From assembly GCA_029204225.1 (NCBI GenBank), contig CM055102.1:255501-319500 (forward strand): a DNA stretch of 64,000 bases, given 5' to 3'. The stretch comes from Diphasiastrum complanatum. Taxonomy: Eukaryota; Streptophyta; Lycopodiopsida; Lycopodiales; Lycopodiaceae. Position numbers and translations under genes: made by a program. Below are positions 44,176 to 57,746 of the stretch, piece after piece (the first letter of the stretch is position 1; every line of letters begins with the position of its first letter). The notes beneath the pieces are model-generated. The model was not told where the DNA came from and did no database searches. It saw only the letters and a list, made by a program, of their open reading frames with translations.

Positions 44176-44850
44176 GGCATCTAGCAAGTAAAATAAGTAG
44201 TCTACCTTTATCAACTTTAACACTCCTTAAAATTTTGCAAGATAGATTTGCTAACAACACCCAAGGCTAATCTATGCTTAATAAATTAATCTTTAGCAAA
44301 GGCTTAGTGAGAAGATCAGCCAAACGTGATTGTCTCAAAAGGGAAATAGATCAAGGTGAGAAGCAAGGCAATTTTACTTTTTATCAAGATGGTGTTGAGG
44401 TGCAAAATTCAAGCGATTCATTTTTTATTCTTCTTGTTTGGAGATATTGATCCATGTTGGATTGATAGTGGATCTTTCATATGACATGTCACAAAGAGTA
44501 CTTCACTTATTTGGTTCCTTATAAAGGAAAGGTCATCAACATGGTGGTGAAGTTGGTATCAAGGCATTGGTACAACTACTATTTTTTTCTCATCTACAAA
44601 TAGGAATGTAAGCTTGAAGAATGTTCTGTTCATATCTTCCATTACTAAGAATGTTCTTAGTGTGTGTCATATGGTTGAAAAGGGGCTTAACGTCGAATTT
44701 GTTGTTCATTCTTTCTTGATCAAAAGGAATGAAATCTTGATTGCCCAAGGCCCAAAGACAAGGTGAGCTCTACAAACTTGATGGATATGTTGTTTCTAAC
44801 CATGGTGGTTTGAAGGCAAAGAAGCAAGTTGGTGATCTTTGTTCAATGTA
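44176..44850 (+). pseudogene. Second copia protease/pre-integrase fragment
   Basis: A different family: DPCWIDSGSF with stop, STNRNVSLKNVLFISSITKN, VLSVCHMVEKGLNVEFVV and LIKRNEILIAQGPK, in several frames. Resembles 22674-23100 and 39250-39600. Confidence 0.65.
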
Positions 44851-45109
44851 AATGTCACAAAGGTTGTCTTAGTCTAGATCTAGCTCAAGATCTAAGATGA
44901 CATTTCATTTTGTACATTTGGATTTGCATTGTACTAGTGCTTTGAGTAATGGAAGAGCAAAATGTTTGTGACTTATTGATGTAATTTGAAACAAAAGGCC
45001 GGATGGAGCCGACTTGGCAGACGTAGCCACTACTACTGACTGCGGTCTAATTCTCTTCCACCCCAGATCATCCCTGACGATCTGTTATAAAATTAAACTT
45101 ATAAAACAA
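44851..45109. other. No gene seen
   Basis: Anonymous spacer between two copia fragments. Confidence 0.4.
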
Positions 45110-45710
45110 CAGATAATGTTGAGTAAAACAACACCAGAAATATATCTACTGCTAGCATGAGCAAAATGCCCTTTGACTCCACAATAGAAACATTTCAGCT
45201 TTGAATTTTCCTTTTTACCCTCAAAAGAAGATGAATCACCTTGATCTTGTCCTTTAGACCACTTGCCTTTGTCCTTGCCCTTGAACTTGCCTTTTGAGAA
45301 TGTAGCTTCCTCCTCTCCAATTTGAGATGTAGAAGTTGATCCCCCTCTTTCTTGGAGTCTAAACTCTTCAACCACCAAGACCTCTTGCAAGTCCTCCATA
45401 CTTGGACATGTCTTTTGAATAGCAAAACTTTGCACCAAGTGAGCATGATCATCTTATAAACCATTAAGAACAACTTAAACAAGTTCCACATCCGTAATGT
45501 TTGTTTATTCATGTTAATTCATCATTCAATTCTTTAACTTTCAAAACAAAAGCATGAGTACTTTCATTCTTCTTTTGAAGACTTTGAAAAATTTGACTCC
45601 TTAGGATTAGAACCTTAGATGTAGACTTGGATTCATAAACCTTCTTCAAGGTTTCCCTTGCTTCAGAATGTAGTGCACTTACCAACTTCCTTGAGAAGCT
45701 CATTAGTCAT
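45110..45710 (-). pseudogene. Copia gag C-terminal remnant
   Basis: In element sense: KVYESKSTSKVLILRSQIFQ, ESTHAFVLKVKELNDELT, a shift, LVQSFAIQKTCPSMEDLQEV, the Lys/Gly-rich KGKFKGKDKGKWSKGQDQ and the knuckle start CFYCGVKGHFAHAS, in which the last Cys is missing. Close relative of 29943-30430. Its N-terminal part is cut off exactly at the LTR at 45711. Confidence 0.8.
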
Positions 45711-46108
45711 TGTTGGGCACGTAGTGGGTCCCACCGCTAAAACTACTATTGGCCAAGCCTTGCCAAGTGGGCCCCACCACAATACACTGTACAAGTAGAG
45801 TAATAAGTGCGAGGGAACTGGCATTCTACGCGTATAAGCCCAACCCAATGGACACAAATAGCAAGTTTTGATTCCTAGGAAAAAGTGACTAGGGACTTAA
45901 AACTCTAAAATGACATTAGAGGCCTAAGCCAAGTTGCCAATAAAAAGCTAAAAGGGCCCAAATTAGAACTCACATAATACATATGAGTTCCCCTTGTGCT
46001 TTCTTAGCACCATTAGATTTAGTTTGTGTTTATTTAAAGGGCTTGGATTAGAATCCTTGCCATTGAAGTGTGGCCAATCAGAGAGAAAGAGGCTCACCTC
46101 TAAAATCT

Positions 46109-46116
46109 ATAAAAGA
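46109..46116 (+). promoter_or_regulatory. TATA box of LTR E
   Basis: TATAAAAG in the LTR, about 70 bases upstream of the (CT)n tract; fits the U3 promoter of the retrotransposon. Confidence 0.5.
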
Positions 46117-46176
46117 GAGCCATTTCTTTTGTATTGTATCTTCTATTCTTCTTCTAATAAAAACTCTATCAGTTTC

Positions 46177-46357
<181 letters not shown>

Positions 46358-46427
46358 TGCTATGCAGGTTGAGGCAAAATTGCTGCTCCTAGCGACGAAC
46401 CTCTATAGTACACCTATGACACAACAG

Positions 46428-46445
46428 TGGCACCATTGTCGGGGA
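46428..46445 (+). other. Primer-binding site, tRNA-Asp type
   Basis: TGGCACCATTGTCGGGGA differs in three positions from TGGCGCCGTTGCCGGGGA, the tRNA-Asp-complementary primer site known from Tat/Athila-type gypsy elements. One base separates it from the LTR end. Confidence 0.75.
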
Positions 46446-48597
46446 TTTCTTTTTATCAAAAACTCAGATTTTGTGGCTTGTTAGTGTTAGTCGAGTGTGG
46501 GCTAGCTAGATCATGGTTTAGGAGTTAGTTTTGTATTTTTTTTGTGATTTTTGCTTGTATGTACTGTGGGGGGAGATTGAGAAGTGGGAGGTTTTAGAAC
46601 CAATCACCCAATCCCTTTCATAGATCCAAAAGACCCATAAAAATCAGAAGATATCACTCTTTCTGGCAATTTGTCCAAGAAAAAGAGCCAAAAAAACACA
46701 TAACAGATCTGATAACTTTCTGCTCTATCTGAACCAAACTTCATGACTTGGAAGTACATTCTGTCACATCATCAATACCTATACTTCATCAGGTGAATTT
46801 TAGTTCCCAACCATTTTGCCAATTTTCCAAAACATAGCCAAAAAAATGAAAAATCCCTTGTAAAACAATGTCCAAAATCTCACAGTACCTCAAAACACCC
46901 CAGACGCCTAGCTTCATTTTCAGCATCAGAGGCATGTGGGAGGTCAACAAAGGTTAGTTTTGAGTGTACGGTCTGTGGCGAAGGTTATTAGACACCAAAA
47001 ATAAGAATTTGCCATCAGAACCCTAGCCAACTTCAATATCTGCAAAAGTCTTTACTACCAACCTTCGCCAGTCTGCCCATTGCTACTTTTCTATGTTTTC
47101 TAGTATAATGAAGTGAGCGAAGGTTAATGCAGTAATAAAGTTGGCCGACGATAGTTCCTACAATTTTGTGAAGCTTTCTTTCTGTTTAAAAAAAAATCAA
47201 AACAAGTTGGGACACCATCATCATTGCACCTCACTGGAGTAATCCATAACTCAACTACCTTTGTTACATTACAATGTTGAGCCAAGGAGACCATCTTTGC
47301 AAGACTGTCTAAACTACAGAATTTTTTTTGATGAGACAATCCAAGACTACACCCATCAAATGTTAGGGTTGCATGTCAGAATTGCAGATCTTCCACAAGA
47401 TGATGGATTTTTCTTATCACATTGCTGAATCATCATATGGGGAATAAGAAGAACAAGAGTCATCCACGAATGATGATCAAGCAAGAATGGAACCCCATGG
47501 AAAGTAGTAAGTTGAGCATAGGCAAGCAGATCAGGTGCAACAAGCGACCAAGAGCCAAGTACTTCAAGTTTCAGCTATCAACAAGTGCATGCTTGCACAA
47601 TCAAGTTTCTAGAGAAGGACGTCGACGAATGTACATACTGCTTTTGGAGATCATCCGAGTGCAAGATGTCAAATCAAGAATGCACACTTTTTACAAAGAC
47701 TAAGTGTAGAGCAGAAGGTTCGACAACAAGATCCAAGGGTTCAAGGATCCAAAGAAACATCAAGCTAACAAGGAGCTCACCAAAGGGATGGATGTCAGAT
47801 GGATCCATCTAGATCACAAGTTTCTTCAACAACCAGTAACAAGGTGGAAGTATTGGTTTTATCATCTTGAATGTCTTCGAAATCCAAAGAAGACCACAAT
47901 AGTCTACCAGCTTATTTTGTGGAAGATCATAAGAATCATCTATTACTAGTATATGCTTATCAACTTAGAGGCGATGGCATACTGCACTCGATAAGATGCT
48001 ATAGATGTAGAAGAAAACTTCGTCGAGTCGCATGTCCACATTGAGGGGATCCATCAACATTTGAACTCTAGTGTGTACAATATTGCGGAGTTAATCATCC
48101 ATGCCGAGATTGTCCGATGTGGAATTCGCAAATAGCTAGGAGGAATTTGGCTTATTTAGGTACCGACATGCACCTGTGTTGACCAATCCACCTACAGACA
48201 GAATGCACTACAAATGAAAAATCATATTACCACCAGGTTATGAAACAAGTGAAGAAGAGGACAGTTTGACAAAAGTTCCAAAGTACACAGGTACACCCAC
48301 GAGAAAATCGGCAATGACATCACAGAAGACAAAGTTGGTAGAATCCATCAAGCCAGTGATAGATGAGAAAGTTGAGAAATTGGCAACAGAGGAAGTCCAA
48401 AAGGTTCTATCAAGGCTCTTGGCACAATCATTGCAAAAATTTCTTAGTGATGAATTACAAGGGGAACCAATGTCAGCAAGACGACTTGGAGGCATTTCAA
48501 AGCACAATCACGCACCCTTCAAATGGGAAGTGCAATGACAATAGGATTGGTATTTTGCTAGTATGCATCCAAATCCACATCTCAATGTCTTATTTGG
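46446..48597 (+). pseudogene. Internal region of element E, probable gypsy gag remnant
   Basis: Up to about 47400 no coding sense. Further on, scraps such as a Cys-rich ECTYCFWRSSECK (47630), a knuckle-like CVQYCGVNHPCRDCP (48080-48125) and the helical TRKSAMTSQKTKLVESIKPV, EKLATEEVQKVLSRLLAQSL (48290-48440) suggest a decayed gag. No frame is long. The assignment rests mainly on the PBS and LTR upstream. Confidence 0.45.
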
Positions 48598-48775
48598 CCC
48601 AATCATGCTAAGAGGGGTACATCATGAGGCCAATCACATCAAGAGGTGTAAATCATTTGGCCAAATCATATCAAGAGGTGCAAATCACTTGTCCAATCAT
48701 GGAGAGAGGTGCAAATCTTGAGGTCCAATCAATGATGGGAGGTGTAATCACTTGTCCAATCAATTTAGAGGGTGT
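48598..48775. repeat. 31-base minisatellite, about six units
   Basis: Units start CCAATCA and contain AGAGGTG(C/T)AAATCA, e.g. at 48598, 48632, 48661, 48693, 48724 and 48756, with 31-33 base spacing and moderate divergence. Confidence 0.8.
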
Positions 48776-49619
48776 TATATGCAAGAACTCGGGTTACTAC
48801 TATATGGAAGTGAACTCTCTATGTACATATAACTTTTTTGAGAGCGAATCAATTTTTTGGCTTACATACTCTTTCTTGCAATCTCTCTCAACCCAAGAGC
48901 AAGGTGCTTGGCTTGATCTCTCATAATTTTACTTAGTTTTTTTTCCCGTGGATGTAAGAAACTTGCTTCGATGATCATAACTTTTTGTGTGATTAAGTTC
49001 TTGCCTAGATTCAAAGTGTATTTAAGAATCCAAGTTGATGTGCAATTTCACATGCATGTAGGTCATGGTAGATCATTGCACTCTGATAATAATTGCAATG
49101 CCCCCATAAAGGTATATATTGTTGGAGTATTCTCCTTCTTACCAATCGACTAATTGATTTTAATCTTCATTCATTGTTTATCCAGTTTTGTGGATTTCCC
49201 GTGTGTTTATACAGTCTACAGAATTACAAGTGTTTTTACACAGTCTGCAGAATTGCACGGAGTTTACGATAGTGTCACCTTTTTTGCCTGACAGAAATCT
49301 CGTGTAAAGTGACAGTGTCGCATTTTTTTGCTTTTTTCAAAGAGTCTCAAATGTTAAGTAAATGACTCTGGCAAACTGTGGGACAACCCTAAATGAGATT
49401 TAAGGGCACCTTCTTCTTTTTTTTGCATTTTTCGTGAAAAACCTGATCGTGTCACCTGTGGTTGTTTTAGTTCATTTCTACAGAGCTACAGTTTTGGTTC
49501 ATTTATGCAGACAGAATGTTTACAACCAATTTCACCGCTTATCAGCAATCAATGACAAGGACCGGATGGATGCCAACGGATCACCAGCCAACTGGCGATC
49601 ACATTTGATGACCTAATTT
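48776..49619. other. No gene seen; dispersed repeat phrases
   Basis: Contains AGTGTCACCTTTTTTGCCTG and CAGTGTCGCATTTTTTTGC (49270-49335) and GGGCACCTTCTTC (49405), the same phrases as 39790-39990. Confidence 0.45.
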
Positions 49620-50258
49620 CTTAATATAAATAGTTGTTCATATTCATACAGTTTTATGATTATAAGATTATCAGAAGCATTTGAATAGTTAGCTCTCTCT
49701 CTCAAGTCTGTGAGCTTGAACACTCTTGAGCATTCAAGCTCACTTCTTAGAGTTGTTTTAGATATTGCTATTGTGTAATGCTTAATTCAGACTTTCATTT
49801 TAGCTGCTCAGAGATAGCATAGAGTACGCGGCTTCGATCCGCAACTTATTGTACTCATTTACTTCTGATACTTTTTCATACTGAATCGATACTATCCTTC
49901 ATTGCATTCAGCTTTCGTCTTAGAATGTATGCGTTTCTATATTTCTTCGTGACTAATTTGCAAACAATTTGCGACTAATTATTTGTCTGATAATTTTTGA
50001 TGCTTAATTGTTTGGCTACGTAATCCCTGTAGTACTGGCGATTTCAGAGTTAGTTACTATAAGTTCAAACGTGATTTCTATCACTATTGTTTTGTTTGAA
50101 ATTGATAGGCGTGGTCAGGCATTGGAAAGATGAAGATAGTTTATTCCGCCATGCACGAAAAATTTTCTTTCTAGACGCTCGAATTATTTTAATTTGTTTC
50201 TTTTCGAGTTCATTTCTTTTCGAGCTAGATCTATCTTTTGCACACCTCTTTCCGACAT
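49620..50258 (+). repeat. Diverged LTR related to family Z
   Basis: Similar in layout to 30560-31099: TTATCAGAAGCAT, GCGACTAATTATTTGTC, TTGTTTGGCTACGTAAT, GGCGTGGTCAGGCATTGGAA, TTATTCCGC, TTTCTTTTCGAGCT and the end CTCTTTCCGACA. More diverged than the other copies. Confidence 0.55.
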
Positions 50259-50284
50259 ATATTTCACATACAATTCCAAGTTCA

Positions 50285-50670
50285 GGCAGAGCAAGTATTA
50301 TGCGGATCTTGTCTACATCGGTGGTGAAACCGTGTCTCGAAACAATATGGCCTAGCACTATTCCTTGTGTGACCAAGAATTGGCATTTGGCTGGGTTTAG
50401 AGAAATGTAGAATAATCGACATTGTATGAACATCTTTTCCAAGCAGGATAAATGCTCGACTCAAGAGGAGTGAACACACAAGTCATCCATGAAAACTTCA
50501 AAGAATTTCCATATAAAGTCCTTGAAAGCATAGCTCGAAAAGTGCATCCTCAAGGGTGCATTTTCAACAATATATTCAACTGTGTTGTAGAGGCGAGCAT
50601 CACCATAAATTCTCACACATGGTTTGAATCTACAAACATTAAAAAACATAAGTAAAGTAACAGATAACAC
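50285..50670 (-). pseudogene. Ty3/gypsy reverse transcriptase remnant
   Basis: In element sense: FKDFIWKFFEVFMDDLCVHS (the polymerase motif, here FMDD instead of Y/FLDD), then after a stop EKMFIQCRLFYISLNPAKCQ, FLVTQGIVLGHIVSRHGF and KIRIILALPE. This is the palm and thumb of gypsy RT, cut on the left at about 50280. Confidence 0.8.
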
Positions 50671-53389
50671 AATTTTATTTAAAAAGTGAAATTAAGTTAG
50701 TAAAACAAAAAACATCAAAATTTTTACTTACCAAATGGCATTTTCAATGCCAACATTACAAACCTCTAATAAGGCCTTGTGGACACCAACTTGTTGCCAG
50801 CAGGAGTGAAATATCACTATTCTCCAAAGTGGAGCAGTATCCCCTCCAAAATATTTGCAACAACTTCTTTCACCTCTGTGTATTTAGAGGTTTTACATGC
50901 ATTTATAGTCATCAGACACCATGCACTAGCTCCACATGTCCTAATGAACTCATAATTAATAATGAGGCGTAACTTATAAACTCGTATCTTGGAGTACCAT
51001 TTATCCAAGTCTGGGATTGTGCTGAATCCTATATTCAAGAGACATGCACATAACAGTAGTGCACTTATGTAGCTTGAAAATGGCAACAAACTTGGTCACT
51101 CCTTTGGACCAGCAAAGGGTCTATTTCAATTTCAATTTTCAAATTGATGTGTAAGACTCATGGTTATCTTTTAAAGAGACAATGATATTAGGAGACTTCA
51201 AACTTATCGCATTTTCTTAGGAAAACTATGAAATTTTAGCCTCTTTATAAAGTTTCTCTCATCAAAATCACTGTTTGATCTGACTAGCAATTACTATTTT
51301 TTTATTAGGGAATGATCTTTCTAGTGACCTATGCACTTGATAAAATAGCCAAAAAATTATGGCGAGCATAATTGAACAGTCGTTGAACAAAGTGTAAAGG
51401 TCACTAGAAAGACTTTTTGCAGGCATGAAGGATTGTCTTGGCATTTTACTTTGAGTGAAAGCATTTTTATGGCCCATAGATTTTGACTTTTTATGAGGTG
51501 TAATGTATTCCAAATTCTTTATGGACATTTTATGAGCTATAAATTGCCTTTGAAAAGTTTTATGGATTTCATAATGTGTCACATGTTCCTTTCACGAATG
51601 ATAATATTTTATGATCTTTTTTCATATAACAACTCAGGCACAACGTTTGCATGTGCGAAGGCTTGCTCCTACATCTTGAACTGGTGTGGTTCTCACTCTC
51701 TGGAGTTTGCCGACTTCAATCATGCTTATAGTTACCGTCATCGTCATTGTACAATTATCTCTTGGGTTTTGCCATGTGTCATGAGTTGAGTTCTTAGATA
51801 TTCAGCTACCATTTTCGGACATGTGGTGAGATCATGATGTTGTCTCATGGGGTAAAGCCCACCCGTGATGTGGGCCATAATCCATTGCATCATGGCTAGG
51901 AGAAACTGGTTCTATGACATTTTTGACGTTTTTTGTATGGGTAGTAGTTTTCAAATAATAGAGAAGCTTTAGAAAATGTAGGACTTTTGAGGATAAATAA
52001 AAATGTTTCTAGGCACTATAGCATCACGTATTTTTGTTGCTTGCCAACACCTTGGAAGATTCCCAAGTAGTTGACTGTTGTATTGTGGCATTTGCAAGTT
52101 GCAATGATGCATGTCAAAGGCCCACTCCTTTCAAAAGAGAGGCAAAATTCTCACTTGAAAGGCAACTATGAACGAATGAGAGCTTGGAAACCCTTTTTAA
52201 GTTATCCTAAAAAAAACTTGCATTTTTTAAAGCTTCTCCGACTTTTTGAGGACTATTAGTCATAAAAAGGTGTATATGCCTAAGGAAAAAACTGTTAAAA
52301 ATGTGAGGATATCAATTTTTGAGAAATAATGTACGCTCCATTCCTATGCTTTGGAGATATTCCCAAATATTGGCCCTTTCATTTAAAAGGTATTAGAAAA
52401 TAAAATCATATTTCATTTGAGAAAAAAAAGTTGTAAGTTTCCTTCTAAAATACAACAAGAATATGTTTAGAAAAGGATAAGATCTCTTTTCATTTCTAGT
52501 TTGTATGGTAGCAACGAAACATACATGTCATTTGTGGCATCAATGGGACCATGTTAAGTGCTACTTAATGATGTGGCCCAAACTTCTTCAACTATGTGGC
52601 ACATGCCATTTCATTCAAGTAATATTGGAACATTCACAAAGTGGGTTCTTCATTCATATGTCTTTAAATGGAAGTTGATAGTTGTGAGTTGTAAGTTGAT
52701 GCTTGTTAAATGAACTTTTGATCTTGTTAACTGGAAGTTGATGCTTGTTACTACCCTTAGTTGTTATATCATTAGCATCCACTACCTCCATATGCAACCT
52801 TTTAGTAAGAAGTCAATTACATTGTCTTGATAATCAATGAGTAGATTAATGATTGATTACCATCTTGGTGATGACATGTCCACCATTAATTGGAAAACAC
52901 TAAGTCATGTAGAGGAGTTCTACTTGGTAACTAACTTCACAAGTAGCAACACTCAAGTCATAGGTTATGGCCCATTAATATTGGCCACTGTTGTCATAAC
53001 CTGTGGCACCAAATTCCAATGACATCCCAATGAAGAGTCATTTTCACTTTGGTTGATGTACAATTGCATAACAACACACCATCCACATCAAGGTATGGTT
53101 GCATAATTTAATAAACGTAGCCAAGGATGTTGAATCAGAGATAAGATTTTCACTTTCTAAAATAAAATTCTGCATGCATGAATAATGAACAAATAACCCA
53201 ATGTTTCTCAACATGAAATGCATGTTTGTCATATGTTGTGGGGCAGCCCTTCACTGGCCTCTAACATGGTTCAGACAAACTCTTCATGCTAAGTTGAGGC
53301 CTTGGGAGCAAATAACATATACATAACTTGGCAACAATAGACTCAGACCTTCTCTTTGATGACATCAACAAGGAATAGGTTATTGAGTG
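50671..53389. other. Anonymous AT-rich DNA, no gene seen
   Basis: No protein family, LTR or RNA recognised. A single early unit of the 53390-53705 minisatellite is recognisable at about 52858-52918. Confidence 0.45.
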
Positions 53390-53705
53390 ATCTTCTTTGT
53401 AATGATGTGTCTATCTCTCATTGGACTAAACTAAGTCATGTGGAGGTGAAATTAAATGTCTTGGTGATGATGTGTTTATCACTCATTTGACAAAGCAAAT
53501 GAGGCATGTGGATAGAAGACTAAGTGTCTCCTTGATGACTTGTCATTGGACAACCTAGGTAAGTGTAGTAAACCAACCCTCTCTCTCTATGATGTCTCTC
53601 TCATTAGAACAATCTAAGGCACATGGAGGTAAAGCTAACCTTGTTGATGATGACATATGTACCACTCCTTTGACAGCATCAAGGCATGTGGAGGATTCTC
53701 CATGG
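53390..53705. repeat. Degenerate ~60-base minisatellite
   Basis: Five or so imperfect units with the frame TTGGTGATGATGTGT..CACTCATTTGAC..AGGCATGTGGAG, starting near 53396, 53460, 53528, 53583 and 53639. Confidence 0.65.
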
Positions 53706-55240
<1,535 letters not shown>

Positions 55241-56414
55241 ATGGAGCTAAAAATGGTTGCATTCCCACTGCTCTTGCTGTTAATTCCAGTCAATCTAGTT
55301 GCGTGCAGATCGTGGCCTAAGAAAGGCATTTCCTACCGTAGTCCATCACCTCCAATGGCTCCTTCACCTCCTCTTTATCCTGGTGCGGGAACATATCAAA
55401 CTGGATCATGGAACTATGCTTATGCCACATTCTATGGTGACGAGGGTGCTGCTGAAACAATGGGTAGGTGCAGGGTAAGCTTCTATGTCAATCTCGCTGC
55501 ATCCACAGACACATCCACCAAAAAGATACGCTAGATGTTTACATCCTGTAAGGCAAGGCAACTCGACAATTGGACACTTAATGAAAAAGTTTGTTTCCTT
55601 TGATTGTTTTGTGAAGGCGGAGCGTGCGGCTATGGCAATCTCTACCAGACTGGCTATGGCACAGCGACTGCGGCATTGAGCACAGTGCTGTTCAACAACG
55701 GAGTGGGCTGCGGTGGCTGCTACGAGATCAAATGCGTGGACACACCAAATTGCTATGCAGGAAGTCCTTCCATCGTTGTGACTGCAACCAATCTTTGCCC
55801 TCCAAACTGGAATCTGCCGAGTGACAACGGTGGATGGTGCAACCCACCCAGAGAGCATTTCGACTTGTCAAAGCCTGCATTCATTCAAATTGCTGTATGG
55901 ACAGCTGGGATAGTGCCAGTCGCTTACAGGAGGTGACTGAATCAAGATCCTTTCGGCCTTACGCAATATTCAGAATTATTTAACCTGATAACATTCCAAT
56001 TTTATTGACGCAGACAATTAAGTGTATGACTGTAGGTACTAAGTTCACTTTTGCTGTCACTGAAGATATAATCTGAAAGAATCAGCTTTTGATGTTTTCA
56101 GGGAGCCATGCAACAAATCTGGAGGCATCCATTTCAATCTGCAAGGAAACAAATGGTGGCTGCTGGTGCTCATCACCAATGTGGCAGGCCCAGGAGACAT
56201 CTCAAGTGTCTCAATCAAGGGATCCAACACAGGATGGATGTCCATGACTCACAACTGGGGCGCATCCTTCCAGATCTTCCAATGTCTGGAGGGACAGTCT
56301 CTCTCCTTTATGATCACAGCAGCCACCACCACGGAAACTGTGACTGCATGGGAGGTTGCTCCTCCAGATTGGGCTTTAGGCCAAACGTATAGCTCCGAGA
56401 ATACACAATTCTAA
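55241..56414 (+). CDS. EXPA: Alpha-expansin
   Basis: Three exons, 55241-55463, 55617-55932 and 56102-56414, with GT-AG introns; 283 residues. Expansins loosen the cell wall at acid pH without hydrolysis, acting between cellulose and xyloglucan. Residues 1-22 are a signal peptide ([15 protein letters not shown]). A Pro-rich linker follows ([19 protein letters not shown]), longer than usual and the reason the protein exceeds the typical ~250 residues. Domain 1 (about 60-170, GH45-like double-psi barrel) has [67 protein letters not shown] with the HFD motif (155-157). Domain 2 (about 185-275, CBM63) has [34 protein letters not shown] and the usual aromatic surface residues. Both introns fall at positions typical for alpha-expansins as far as I recall. 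No frame break; probably functional. Confidence 0.95.
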
Positions 56415-57659
56415 TGCTTATAAAAGTTACTAGCTCATTTGAACAATCACTGTGCAGTTGGAAAGATGCCTACGTTCCCTTTTGCATTAACCATCTTCAG
56501 AATCTTCTTTTCCGATGATTAAATGACTTAACAGCCATCCTCTTGAAAGCAAGCTGTGATGAGTGAGCTCCACATTAATCAAGTCTCAATGAAATCATGT
56601 CGGTGCAGCACTTCAATGATACAAATTGGATTGGTCTTATTTTCAACTTTTTAGCACTCACACATTGATGAGAGAAAGCAATCTAATTATGAAAACAGTT
56701 TTGCAATAATGGATCTTCAGGAGGCCATATATACTTACATACAAATCGTTGGCATACACCAATTTTAAATTTGTGATCAATAAACAACATATAGTACTTT
56801 TTTCTGAATTTTCTAGTATATTACACTAATAATGAGAGTATTGGAGTACTTGCAATAATTTACATTCCAACATGAGTGCACAAGCACTATAATTTCAACC
56901 AAACTCCTCCTACATCTCATGTGCACCTAAGTGAAATAGACTCCAAACCTATAAGAAAGGAGAGGAGCTGTTAATGAGAACATTTTGTGGTGATCATGAT
57001 CACATGTTTTCATAAGATATGATTTTGCTATAAACTCCTAGTTAGTGGCATTGCATTTTATGAGGTTAGAAACAACTTAGGAAGTATTCAATGTGATTGG
57101 AAAGTCCCAACATCTCTTTGAATTTACATGTTTTTTTTGTCCATATGATGCCATGATTTATAGCATAACAAAACATGTACAACAAAAACCATTAGATGTT
57201 CACAATATATAAGGCAAATCTCACATTAACTAGCTAATTTATGTAATCAAGTCATAAGTGAAAAAATTGTGCAATCAAGGATAAAAGATTTCAGTTACGT
57301 TTGGAATCGTTTGAAACAATTGAAAGCCTTTGACTTAGCTTTCAAGAATATGAGAAATGTTTTTTTTGAATAGTCCTCAATAAACATGATAGAGTATTTT
57401 GCTCCTCCTAGAGATTATGGTTTGAATTAGATCACAATGCATCAAGTCAACAAGAGAGGTAGTTGTATGAGGTTGATCTTAGAGAACCTACTTCTTGAAT
57501 GCTTTGCCAATATAAAGGGCTCACAAGTGTGAGATCAAGATGAACTGCAAATATCTAAGCCAGTCATAAGTTTGGGCCTTGGTGTTTTATGAGTTTCTTT
57601 CTTGCCATGATTCAATAAAAAGAAAGCACATGGTGTGTATTATTAAGAATTCCAAACTA
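56415..57659. other. 3' flank of the expansin, no gene seen
   Basis: AT-rich non-coding DNA. Confidence 0.45.
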
Positions 57660-57746
57660 ACAAAATTTTGAAATAATTTTTTTTTTGTAGCCTCCAAATA
57701 TGGCACGTCGGCGTGCTATGTTTGAAGGCTGCAAAAAATATTCTGA
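57660..57746. repeat. Foldback with 21-base core arms
   Basis: GTAGCCTCCAAATATGGCACG and CGTGCTATGTTTGAAGGCTGC (57690-57734) are reverse complements with four mismatches around a 4-base loop; outward, TTTTGAAATAATTTTTT and AAAAAATATTCTGAAATAA extend the symmetry to about 40 bases per arm. No coding sense. Confidence 0.7.

Noticed and set aside
48598-48775. CRISPR array
   Set aside because: Units are contiguous and diverged without unique spacers; this is a plant minisatellite.
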